Positions 35,449 through 42,718 of a DNA stretch of 42,718 nucleotides are shown here, piece after piece. How positions within the stretch are numbered: the first letter of the stretch is position 1; each line of letters opens with the position of its first letter. The position numbers were made by a program, and so were the translations under genes. The notes beneath the pieces are model-generated. The model was not told the origin of the DNA, did not search any database, and worked only from the letters and a program-made list of their open reading frames with translations. This stretch comes from UBA7328 sp002471345 (lineage in GTDB: Bacteria; Bacteroidota; Bacteroidia; Chitinophagales; Saprospiraceae), in assembly GCA_964011275.1 (NCBI GenBank), contig CAXGOB010000044.1:1-42718 (forward strand), in the 5' to 3' direction.

Positions 35449-35853
35449 GTATACTTACTTGCTGGTGAGATGCCAAGTTACATATTAGGATAGCATTGAA
35501 AAGTATTTAGGCATATTAGGCCATAAATGTTCAGGTCCTGACACTACCTACAGTCTTAATTCTGAAATCCATAGAATTGCACTAATAAAATGCTTTCAAA
35601 GACAAATCAACTAAAGCATGTTCCTTGTCATAAGTTATCAAAGAATACTACTTCAACAGATAACAATATAGGTCTGCAGAATTGTAGATTAAATACAGGA
35701 TTAGCTCAATGTCTAAGAGAACTAATCAGAACAAAAAAAGTCATTCCGTCAGGAATCTGAATTTAATTTTGGAGTCGTTATTCAGATTGTTAAGCTAAGG
35801 CCTTCAAAAGTACAAGTGCTATATGAGAATTGGCAATTGCTAATTTTGTTAAC
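35449..35853. other. Intergenic region between hydrolase-OsmC and the broken membrane-protein gene
   Basis: 405 bp, no ORF or RNA gene recognised. It contains the short ATTCC/GGAAT hairpin at 35733-35756 and otherwise AT-rich sequence. Confidence 0.6.
35733..35756 (-). terminator. Short hairpin with T-tract (possible terminator)
   Basis: Minus strand: ATTCC-TGAC-GGAAT followed by GACTTTTTTT. It lies about 100 bp after the end of the minus-strand membrane-protein frame. The stem is short, and the GATTCCTGACGGAATGAC sequence resembles dispersed intergenic repeats seen in some marine genomes. Confidence 0.4.
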
Positions 35854-36264
35854 CTATCTACCCATAAGCCATCCGATAGCAGCTCCTCCTACAGCTCCCC
35901 AAACGGCATTTCCTATAACATTTAGCAGCAGAACTGTTGAATCAATAAGGTTATACTACCCCAGCACCATAGCATCTGCACTGAGCCCAACCAATATAGC
36001 TATGACTGCTCCTGCTGAAGCTCCAGTCTTGGCGGTGCTGATATTTGCCCATCTATTAAAAACAAGAGACATTAATAATGCTGTGGCTAAACATGAAATT
36101 ATAATGAAAGGAAATGCTGCATCTTCTGACTTTGCTAAACCATCATATGAAGCTGTGTGAGATTGGATAAATGATTCTAAGCCTAATCCCCATATGAGAA
36201 AACCAGCCAGAGTAAGAACAATTCCTCCAACTACGGTCCCCAACAAAATCTTTTGAATATTCAT
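35854..36264 (-). pseudogene. Small membrane protein interrupted by an in-frame TAG
   Basis: From the ATG at 36264 (MNIQKILLGTVVGGIVLTLA; longer starts at 36285 and 36312 are possible) the frame runs through two or three hydrophobic segments to LVGLSADAMVLG, then meets TAG at 35956-35958. The same frame continues without gap for 33 more codons as YNLIDSTVLLLNVIGNAVW and GAVGGAAIGWLMGR to a TAG at 35854, a glycine-zipper membrane helix that completes the protein. A single substitution (for example TGG to TAG) explains it. The 102-aa truncated product lacks its last helix. Family not named with certainty; function unknown. Confidence 0.7.
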
Positions 36265-36331
36265 TGTACTTATGTTTTGTTTCATAAAAAGATACGAATA
36301 TTGTCTAAGCATTTAGAATACTATCTGAATT

Positions 36332-36694
36332 ATGTCAAAAAATAATAACAAAACTCTTTCTTGGGATGCCTTTCAATCATTAGGTAATCCTAATAATCCA
36401 GAATTAGAAATAGTCAAAGAAGATGAGCCTGATAAGATGGATTATAATCATTTGATGGATGTTAGAATCTGGTTAGACAAAAAGAATAGAAAGGGGAAAA
36501 AGGCAACACTGATAAAGGGGCTAGAGCTAAATGATGATGCATTATCAAGTTTGTGTAAAGAGCTGAAAAGTAAATGTGGGGTAGGGGGGGCTGCAAAAGA
36601 TGGAGAGATCATAATCCAAGGAGATAACCGCAAAAAAGTGATGGAGATACTTATAGAGAAAGGATATACTAAATCTAAGCTTGCTGGAGGGTAA
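36332..36694 (+). CDS. SUI1/YciH-type translation initiation factor-like protein
   Basis: 120 aa. The C-terminal ~85 residues form a SUI1 (eIF1-like) domain: VRIWLDKKNRKGKKATLIKG, LSSLCKELKSKCGVGGAAK, GEIIIQGDNRKKVMEILIEK and the final GYTKSKLAGG. Bacterial YciH proteins of this type may influence start-site fidelity; the role in Bacteroidota is not established. The N-terminal 35 residues are a charged linker. It is divergent from the broken membrane-protein gene and lies 180 bp before nhaD. Confidence 0.88.
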   Translation: MSKNNNKTLSWDAFQSLGNPNNPELEIVKEDEPDKMDYNHLMDVRIWLDKKNRKGKKATLIKGLELNDDALSSLCKELKSKCGVGGAAKDGEIIIQGDNRKKVMEILIEKGYTKSKLAGG

Positions 36695-36874
36695 GTAGCG
36701 GTTATAATTTTAACTATTATAATTATTTCAAGCTCTTATAAAATCTACTTTAAATTCTTATGCATAGTATGCGATTGGGTAGAATACATATGACGCTTAT
36801 GTTTATGTATCAAAGTCATAATTGAAAGGAGTAATATTTTCCTATTTTGTCGACAGAGAAAACTGAATAGTAGA

Positions 36875-38248
36875 ATGTTAGCAGGAGTCATACTTTGTTT
36901 TATAATTGGATATCTAGTAATTGTTTTTGAACATCCATTAAAATTGGATAAGACCGTTCCTTCATTAATTATGGGAGCATTATGTTGGGCTCTTCTTTCA
37001 ATTGGATATAATGCAGGATTTCTAGACATAGTAGATTATCATGGCCATCTATTTAGCATGGCAGGAGAACTTACTCCTGAAAATCTGCATCATGCAGAAG
37101 ATGGGTTTACCAATTCATTACTTCATCATCTCGCAAAAACAGCAGAGATACTAGTGTTCCTAATTGGAGCGATGACCATTGTAGAGATAATTGATCTTCA
37201 TCGAGGATTTGAAATACTCAAGCAATGGGTGAAAACTCGAAATAAGAGAAAGCTACTTTGGATCATCGGAGTTTTGGCATTTATTCTATCTGCCATTATA
37301 GATAATCTTACGGCTACTATAGTATTAGTGACTCTACTAAGAAAATTAATACCAGACAAGACTGAAAGGTTATGGTATGCATCATTAGTAGTAATTGCAG
37401 CTAATGCTGGAGGTGCATGGTCACCTATTGGAGATGTCACCACTACGATGTTATGGATTGGTAAGAAGGTTTCAACTGGAGGATTAATTTTAAATTTAGT
37501 TATTCCATCTTTGGTATGTTTTATTGTTCCCACTTTTATCGCCCAATTTTTGAAACCGTTTCAAGGCGAGTTAAAAGCAGATGTTAATGCCGATGTGTCA
37601 GAATCTATTCGACTTTTGAGCAGTAAAACAATGCTATTCTTAGGACTAGGTGGAATTGTATTTGTTCCGATATTTAAGACGATTACTCATCTTCCTCCTT
37701 ATTTAGGAATGATGTTAAGTATGGGTGTGGTATGGCTAGTTTCAGAGTATATACATCCAGAGGAAGATTTTACACAAGAGAGGAGAGCTAAATATTCTGC
37801 CCATCATGCACTTTCACGTATTGAGATGTCGAGCATTCTTTTCTTTCTCGGGATACTAATGGCAGTAGCAGCTTTAGAAACCATGGTTGTGGGAGGAGTT
37901 GGAACTCTAAGATATGTAGCTGAAGCCCTGGATAGTACGATTCCAAATCAAGATGTAGTAGTGATGTTATTAGGTGTAGGGTCTGCAATAATAGATAATG
38001 TACCATTAGTGGCAGCTTCTATGGGCATGTATGATGTAGCATTAGATTCTAAACTATGGCATTTTATTGCTTACTCAGCAGGTACTGGAGGCAGTATGTT
38101 AATCATTGGCTCTGCGGCTGGTGTTGCTGCTATGGGTATGGAGCGCATTGATTTTATTTGGTACTTTAAAAAGATAACATGGCTTGCTGCCATTGGATTT
38201 GTAGCAGGTGGAATAGCCTTCTTAGTGATGTATAATATCATCCATTAA
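36875..38248 (+). CDS. nhaD: Na+/H+ antiporter NhaD
   Basis: 457 aa, about 11-12 membrane segments (IT superfamily). Signatures: HHLAKTAEILVFLIGAMTIVEIID, FILSAIIDNLTATIVLVTLLRKL, ANAGGAWSPIGDVTTTMLW, GVGSAIIDNVPLVAASMGMY and SAGTGGSMLIIGSAAGVAAM. The paired DN motifs and GGxWSPxGD loop are typical of NhaD. It exports Na+ (or Li+) in exchange for protons across the inner membrane, consistent with a saline habitat. ATG at 36875. Its 3' end faces the minus-strand T9SS gene, 43 bp away. Confidence 0.93.
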   Translation: MLAGVILCFIIGYLVIVFEHPLKLDKTVPSLIMGALCWALLSIGYNAGFLDIVDYHGHLFSMAGELTPENLHHAEDGFTNSLLHHLAKTAEILVFLIGAMTIVEIIDLHRGFEILKQWVKTRNKRKLLWIIGVLAFILSAIIDNLTATIVLVTLLRKLIPDKTERLWYASLVVIAANAGGAWSPIGDVTTTMLWIGKKVSTGGLILNLVIPSLVCFIVPTFIAQFLKPFQGELKADVNADVSESIRLLSSKTMLFLGLGGIVFVPIFKTITHLPPYLGMMLSMGVVWLVSEYIHPEEDFTQERRAKYSAHHALSRIEMSSILFFLGILMAVAALETMVVGGVGTLRYVAEALDSTIPNQDVVVMLLGVGSAIIDNVPLVAASMGMYDVALDSKLWHFIAYSAGTGGSMLIIGSAAGVAAMGMERIDFIWYFKKITWLAAIGFVAGGIAFLVMYNIIH

Positions 38249-38291
38249 GCAAAGAATGAATTATGATTAGGCCTGATTAATCGGTTGATTT

Positions 38292-40670
38292 TTATTGACT
38301 CAGCAAAGTCACGTCTCCAGAATGGTCTATGGCTTCTCCATCCAAGTATTGCACTTTCGCATACCATGTATACAGCCCTGATGGGAGTTTCTTACCATTG
38401 AGATGTCCATCCCATGCCGCTTCTCGTCTATTAGGCAAAAAGTCATTTTGACTAAAAAGTACATTGCCCCATTTATCAAAAACTATCCATTGAGATATGA
38501 ATTGTACTTCGACCCCACCAGTCAAAATCAGTACATCATTAATGCCATCTCCATTTGGGGTGAATACATTGGCCGAAAGGACTCTTCTTCTTTTCTCTAC
38601 ATTGATCAATAGATCATGACTGGTGACACAATCGTCCCTAGAGGTGACTTCTAGAGTATAAAAACCATCATTATAATTTCTAGCATAAGGAGTGAGGCAA
38701 TCAGTGCAAGTCAGGCCTTCAGGGCCAGTCCAATTGACTTGGATAATATCTATATCATTGAGTACTGGGTCTATATATATAGAATCACCCAGTAAAATGC
38801 TTAATCGATTTTCTAAAGTGATAATAGGAATTTGTGGGGCTGTAATAGTGGACGATATGGCAGAAAGACAATCATTGGAATCTTTGATCTCCACCTTATA
38901 ATCTCCTTCTACAAGGTCCTCAAACAAAGCACCTTGGTTGAAAGCAGAGCCATTTATAGCATATGTATATGGTGCTGTGCCTCCTTGAGCGGATAAGATT
39001 TCCACCTCTCCACTCTCAAATCCATCACAGCTCGGGTTCCTGAAATCTACATCTAATTCTAGCAATGGGGGTTCTTCTAATGTGAAACTTTGTGCCACAT
39101 TACAGCCTACATAATCAGTAATCGTCACTACATACTCTCCTGCTGCTAATTCTGTAATAGTCATAGAAGAATGACCTGTATTCCAAGTGTAATCATATGG
39201 AGCTACACCTCCTTGTACGGAGATCATCAGTGTCCCATCAGGAAGTCCATTCGCAACATGACAACTAATATTATATGCCCCATACTCAGATGGGACAAAA
39301 TCAGAAGTGATAGATGATGGTTCACTGACACTCTGAAGCATGACTACATCATTTCCAAAATTGTCACTTACATATATTCTATACATCCCAGCTGGGACAT
39401 TGTTGATGACATTATTATCTAAGAGCTCGGTTCTGCCTTCACCTGTAATCGATGTGTCCACAATGTTAGTATATACAAAACTTAAAGGAGGAGTACCTTG
39501 ATCTATAGAGAATATCAGCTTCCCTGTAGTTGTACCATGACATATTGCGGGTTCAAAATTCGTTGTGCCTAATATTTCGCACTCGATAGCCAGGAGCTCT
39601 AAAGAAACTACACTATCACATCCCAAAGCCGTAGGAATAGAATCCACATAGCTACCCGTACTATTATAGAAACTAGAACCTACTGGATATTCTACATCAT
39701 TACATATCCATACATTTAGAGAAGTCCTAGGAGTAGGGAGCACCTCTAAGTCAATGACTATGACACTGTCACAACCATTATCATAGGTTATTATTTCTTG
39801 AAAAGATCCTGTCTCACAATAGACAGTTCCATTATACTCTCTGCAATCTCCTTCGCACAGTAATTCATTCACAAATAAAGTATCTGGTGTTCTTACCCTT
39901 ACAGTTGTGCATGAAGGTGGAGCTTCATCACATACATTTGAGGCGATTACACATATCTCGTATACCCCATCTTGGATAAAGTTGAATTCTACATTCTGAT
40001 TTCTTTGTGGCTGAAGTTGCCCGTCTATAGTCCAGTCAAAAAGGGCCGCTCCAGATTCATTCAGTTCTGCATTAAATACAGTGGGAAAGTTGCTACAGGT
40101 TTCTTCATTATGGATAATGACCCCTGAGTTAGTAAGTGGAAGCACTTGTGTAGATCCTTCTAAAACACTGAATGTCCAGTCACAAACCGAGCCAGCACTG
40201 CCATCCATAATTAGATAATAATGTTGCCCAATGATCAATGAATCTTCAGTAGTGAAAATATGAGATTGGCCGTTTTCAAGATCTCTTTGGCAAGAAGTGA
40301 TAGGTGTAAAGTTTTGGCAATCAGAGCTTTGATAAAAGCCCAAGTCAAGACTCATGAGGTTAAATCTTCCTGCTTGACAGTTAGACACATCAATTTTTAT
40401 ACTCAAGTTGTGGCTGCCTGCTATAAATGCTATGAAATGCATATCGTCTGCATTACTACAAAATGCGGATCCTAGATTTTGCCCTGCGCTACGCAGATCA
40501 TTTCGACCAGTAAACCCATCAATGTCACAAATGACACACGCATCAGCACAATTGTTTGCCATCTTAGCTATCGCTCCACAAGGCACAGGCTGGGAAAGTA
40601 ACTGGATAGAGGTAATACTTACAAATGAAATAATTAGAAATAAGCCTCTTCTTCGTCTGATGTTTAGCAT
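38292..40670 (-). CDS. T9SS type B sorted protein with SprB-like repeats
   Basis: 792 aa from the ATG at 40670 (an in-frame TTG at 40697 adds nine residues), which gives a basic N terminus and a signal helix (GLFLIISFVSITSIQLLSQ). Residues ~20-190 form a Cys-rich N-terminal domain (CADACVICDIDGFTGRN; LIIGQHYYLIMDGSAG) seen in many Bacteroidota surface proteins. Then come a PKD-like segment (FDWTIDGQ...FIQDGVYEICVIASN) and two units of the Cys-paired repeat (CEGDCREYNG...NGCDSVIVIDL; CNDVEYPVGSS...LGCDSVVSLEL). SprB-like repeats follow, with GGVAPYDYTWNTGHSSMTI and GGTAPYTYAINGSAF. The C-terminal CHU_C domain is canonical (VFTPNGDGINDVLIL, VFDKWGNVLF, AAWDGHLNGKKLPSGLYTWY, GDVTLLSQ). Secreted through type IX and probably cell-surface attached. 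Confidence 0.9.
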   Translation of the reverse strand: MLNIRRRRGLFLIISFVSITSIQLLSQPVPCGAIAKMANNCADACVICDIDGFTGRNDLRSAGQNLGSAFCSNADDMHFIAFIAGSHNLSIKIDVSNCQAGRFNLMSLDLGFYQSSDCQNFTPITSCQRDLENGQSHIFTTEDSLIIGQHYYLIMDGSAGSVCDWTFSVLEGSTQVLPLTNSGVIIHNEETCSNFPTVFNAELNESGAALFDWTIDGQLQPQRNQNVEFNFIQDGVYEICVIASNVCDEAPPSCTTVRVRTPDTLFVNELLCEGDCREYNGTVYCETGSFQEIITYDNGCDSVIVIDLEVLPTPRTSLNVWICNDVEYPVGSSFYNSTGSYVDSIPTALGCDSVVSLELLAIECEILGTTNFEPAICHGTTTGKLIFSIDQGTPPLSFVYTNIVDTSITGEGRTELLDNNVINNVPAGMYRIYVSDNFGNDVVMLQSVSEPSSITSDFVPSEYGAYNISCHVANGLPDGTLMISVQGGVAPYDYTWNTGHSSMTITELAAGEYVVTITDYVGCNVAQSFTLEEPPLLELDVDFRNPSCDGFESGEVEILSAQGGTAPYTYAINGSAFNQGALFEDLVEGDYKVEIKDSNDCLSAISSTITAPQIPIITLENRLSILLGDSIYIDPVLNDIDIIQVNWTGPEGLTCTDCLTPYARNYNDGFYTLEVTSRDDCVTSHDLLINVEKRRRVLSANVFTPNGDGINDVLILTGGVEVQFISQWIVFDKWGNVLFSQNDFLPNRREAAWDGHLNGKKLPSGLYTWYAKVQYLDGEAIDHSGDVTLLSQ

Positions 40671-40809
40671 TAAAATAGAAACGAATGATTTTGCCAAATT
40701 AGATAAATGAAAACGGATCTAAAAGAAAGGCCTGTACAATTAAAAAGAATACCATATTTAGTCATTTCAGTTTATTTGAAGATGGCAGATACAAGCAGTA
40801 ACTAACTTT

Positions 40810-41210
40810 TTAAGAGTTAATTCTCCATGGAGGGTTAAGCCTATTTTCTCCTGCTAAATAAAGGATCAATTGATTTCTATCTAGATCTTTTAGTCGAGCT
40901 TCTCTCCATAACCAGGATTTATCATTTGGCATTTCATCAAACTGCACCCCTTCTAAAATTAATTTTGACACATGACTATCCAGATTTTCACATTCGAAAT
41001 AGACATAAACACCATCTCCTGAAGGCAATTCATTAACTTTGTGAATTGAGAATGTAGATGTTCCATTTGGACACATAAATCTTGCATAATCATCAGATGA
41101 ATGAACTATGAGCTTAAGTCCTAATCTTTCATAAAAAGGTATGGCTTTGCGCAAATCTAAAGAAGGAACTGTAATCTGATTTAAATTTATAATAGTTGTT
41201 TTATCATCAT
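40810..41210 (-). pseudogene. VOC family protein with a frameshift at codon 4
   Basis: The frame KAIPFYERLGLKLIV to YLAGENRLNPPWRI is a complete VOC-like domain (YARFMCPNGTSTFSIH, YVYFECENLDSHV, WLWREARLKDLDRNQLILYL). Codons in the same frame further upstream read TTIINLNQITVPSLDL, the usual N terminus, but have no start codon. Two ATGs (41210, 41207) lie one base out of frame, separated by a T4 tract at 41199-41202 (A4 in sense). Adding one A gives a 133-aa protein. Otherwise a TTG at 41154 would start a truncated form. Substrate unknown; relatives are glyoxalase-like. Confidence 0.65.
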
Positions 41211-41264
41211 TGAGTGATATTCATATATTTCCTTTCGTTATAACACTAAGTCCCAAACTCTGTT

Positions 41265-42203
41265 CTACCTTCGATTATTTCTATCCATATTCAGTATCTT
41301 TTGTTCAACTAAAAGATCTTGAGGAATGAGTCTTTGAATGGTTTCTTTTAGCCTTTGCACAATGGATTCTTTGATATAATTGCTGTGTACAACTATGCTC
41401 ACTTCTCTCACCGGTTCTGGACTTGTAAATCTTTTCACATGAATTGAGTTTTGCTCATTGGCAATAGAAAGTTCAGGTACAAGAGTATACCCTACTCCTC
41501 TTTTTACTAAGCTTTTTAATGCTTCTATTGATCCACTTTGATATTCGAATCCTATAGAAGAACCATGCTTTGCACTTTTACAAATAGATAATGCCTGCTC
41601 CCTAAAGCAATGACCTTCATCCAATACTAGAACCTCACTAGGATCCAAATCCTCAGCGAGTAAGAGCTTAGCATCGAGGAAACGATGGTTTTCTGGAAGA
41701 TAGAGCAGGAAAGGTTCGTAGAATACTGGAATTTCTCTGATAGATTTCTCATTTAACGGTGTCACCAAAATCCCTAAATCTAACATTCCATTTTCAATCT
41801 GATCTATTATTTGTTCTGTCTGTATCTCTTGAATTTTTAAGTGTACCTTTTTATTCTCTTTGATAAAATGAGGAAGAAAAAGAGGAAGTAAATAAGGAGC
41901 GAGAGTAGGAATAATCCCAATTGTAAATTCACCTTCCATAGATTCCTTTTCATGGTGAATAAATTCTTTTATCTGCTTGCTTTCGAGCAATATCCTCCTA
42001 GCCCTTGAAATCACTTCTCTGCCAATTTCTGTAGGCTCCAATGGCTTCTTGTCTCTATCAAAAATCTTTATACCTATCTCTTCTTCCAATTTCTTGATCT
42101 GCATGGTAAGGTTAGGTTGGGACACGAAGCAATGTTCTGCAGCTGTGATATAATGCCTATAATCATCAAGAGCTACAACGTACTCAAATTGTTGCAAAGT
42201 CAT
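41265..42203 (-). CDS. oxyR: Hydrogen-peroxide-sensing LysR-type regulator OxyR
   Basis: 312 aa from the ATG at 42203 (TLQQFEYVVALDDYRHYITA), typical of LysR length; longer upstream starts lack helix-turn-helix context. The HTH (HYITAAEHCFVSQPNLTMQI) is followed by the substrate-binding fold. The two redox cysteines C199 and C208 sit in GHCFREQALSIC, the same spacing and numbering as E. coli OxyR, so a disulfide switch is expected. It is divergent from katG, its classical target. It probably represses its own gene and activates katG when oxidised (known for the family). Confidence 0.92.
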   Translation of the reverse strand: MTLQQFEYVVALDDYRHYITAAEHCFVSQPNLTMQIKKLEEEIGIKIFDRDKKPLEPTEIGREVISRARRILLESKQIKEFIHHEKESMEGEFTIGIIPTLAPYLLPLFLPHFIKENKKVHLKIQEIQTEQIIDQIENGMLDLGILVTPLNEKSIREIPVFYEPFLLYLPENHRFLDAKLLLAEDLDPSEVLVLDEGHCFREQALSICKSAKHGSSIGFEYQSGSIEALKSLVKRGVGYTLVPELSIANEQNSIHVKRFTSPEPVREVSIVVHSNYIKESIVQRLKETIQRLIPQDLLVEQKILNMDRNNRR

Positions 42204-42212
42204 ATAACTATA

Positions 42213-42236
42213 AATTATATTGATATCAATATTATT
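42213..42236. promoter_or_regulatory. Palindrome in the oxyR-katG intergenic region (candidate OxyR site)
   Basis: A perfect 12-bp palindrome ATTGATATCAAT (42219-42230) extends to 24 bp with one mismatched pair. It begins 10 bp upstream of the oxyR start. The spacing of a LysR-type T-N11-A box is satisfied; the real operator is unproven. Confidence 0.5.
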
Positions 42237-42270
42237 GATATGATTTATATAACTTATTTGTTGACCTTTA

Positions 42271-42280
42271 TGGTATACCA
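42271..42280. promoter_or_regulatory. Second palindrome (TGGTATACCA), oxyR-katG region
   Basis: A perfect 10-bp palindrome, 50 bp before katG. It may be part of the katG promoter or a second regulator contact; this is position-based inference only. Confidence 0.35.
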
Positions 42281-42329
42281 ATCAAGAAATGACTTTTCTC
42301 AATTCACATCACAATTAAATTAATACTTC

Positions 42330-42718
42330 ATGGAGAATAATAATGGAGCTGACAAATGCCCTTTTTCTGGTGCAGCCATAAGAAAAAGTGCAGGGCGAGG
42401 CACCTCTAATCGGGACTGGTGGCCTAATCAGTTAAATCTTAACATACTTAGACAACATGCTGCTGAGCATAACCCAATGGGAGATGACTTCGATTATGCA
42501 AAAGAATTTCAAAGCCTAGACTTAGAAGCCTTAAAGCAAGACCTTACAGATCTGATGACCGATTCTCAAGAGTGGTGGCCAGCAGATTTCGGTCACTATG
42601 GTCCTTTCTTTATAAGAATGGCCTGGCATAGTGCCGGCACCTATCGTACCGCTGATGGAAGAGGTGGCGGAGGCTCAGGAAGTCAAAGGTTTGCTCCTTT
42701 GAATAGTTGGCCAGATAA
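42330..42718 (+). CDS. katG: Catalase-peroxidase KatG (5' part; runs off the right edge)
   Basis: ATG at 42330, open to the window end (129 complete codons of roughly 740 expected). The bifunctional haem enzyme breaks down H2O2. The N terminus CPFSGAA, then SNRDWWPNQLNLNILRQH and EWWPADFGHYGPFFIRMAWH, is the KatG signature; the distal haem triad is R96, W99 and H100. SAGTYRTADGRGGG follows. W99 would be the tryptophan of the Met-Tyr-Trp adduct. Divergent oxyR implies peroxide induction. Confidence 0.95.
   Translation, partial: MENNNGADKCPFSGAAIRKSAGRGTSNRDWWPNQLNLNILRQHAAEHNPMGDDFDYAKEFQSLDLEALKQDLTDLMTDSQEWWPADFGHYGPFFIRMAWHSAGTYRTADGRGGGGSGSQRFAPLNSWPD

Noticed and set aside
28592..35958. 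Stop-codon reassignment to explain the in-frame TAA and TAG
   Set aside because: Both codons end normal genes in this window (TAA at 2296-2298, TAG at 13690-13692), so general recoding is unlikely.
35816..36160. 114-aa plus-strand ORF
   Set aside because: It lies opposite the broken minus-strand membrane-protein frame, which carries the plausible sequence on both sides of the stop.

Overview
This window is a chromosomal segment of a Bacteroidota bacterium, most likely a Saprospiria-like or related marine or environmental lineage. The taxon below phylum is inference. Support comes from low GC content, three very large secreted proteins ending in the gliding-motility-associated (CHU_C, type B) sorting domain of the type IX secretion system, a Bacteroidota putative porin, an OMP_b-brl_3 TonB-dependent receptor, a fused alpha/beta hydrolase-OsmC protein, DUF2911 and DUF2520 proteins, and several promoter-like TAnnTTTG boxes upstream of genes. 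No rRNA, tRNA, transposase, prophage or CRISPR array was seen.

Layout. 1-8.2 kb (+): the 3' end of a repeat-rich T9SS adhesin-like gene, a 1223-aa paralogue and a putative porin. 8.4-10.2 kb (-): YfcE-like phosphodiesterase and FolC. 10.6-11.8 kb: thioredoxin-like protein (+) and a secreted calcium-repeat protein (-). 12.2-16.2 kb (+): ExbB-ExbD-ExbD, LON-domain protein and a lipoprotein gamma-glutamyltranspeptidase. 16.5-19.1 kb (+): lipoprotein, RimM, RidA and a PLP-dependent Thr/Ser dehydratase overlapping ridA by ATGA. 19.25-21.2 kb: nucleoside transporter (-) divergent from a uridine kinase (+). 21.2-25.4 kb (-): small protein, DUF2520 protein, CcmF and CcmE as a tight cluster. 26-27.3 kb: VOC protein (+), TfoX-like and SRPBCC proteins (-). 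27.5-29.9 kb (+): a TonB-dependent receptor cut by one in-frame stop. 30.2-35.4 kb (-): UspA, tandem DUF2911 protein, a membrane-embedded methyltransferase-like protein, a broken DUF559 endonuclease element flanked by GC-rich repeats, and hydrolase-OsmC. 35.8-38.2 kb: broken small membrane protein (-), SUI1/YciH (+), NhaD (+). 38.3-40.7 kb (-): a third T9SS type B protein. 40.8-42.7 kb: frameshifted VOC protein (-), OxyR (-), and the divergent 5' end of katG (+).

Most of the window is ordinary housekeeping and envelope content. The points that stand out are: (i) a Cys-paired repeat (C-x-G-E ... G-C-D-S) shared by all three T9SS proteins, with 131 bp perfectly duplicated at 156-bp spacing; (ii) a CcmE whose haem-binding motif reads CPSKY instead of the usual HxxxY; (iii) a DUF559 endonuclease relic bracketed by hairpin repeats, which looks like a small mobile element; and (iv) four separate single-lesion gene disruptions between 28.6 and 41.2 kb, which are either real decay or sequence errors. 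I did not find a clearly new multi-gene system.
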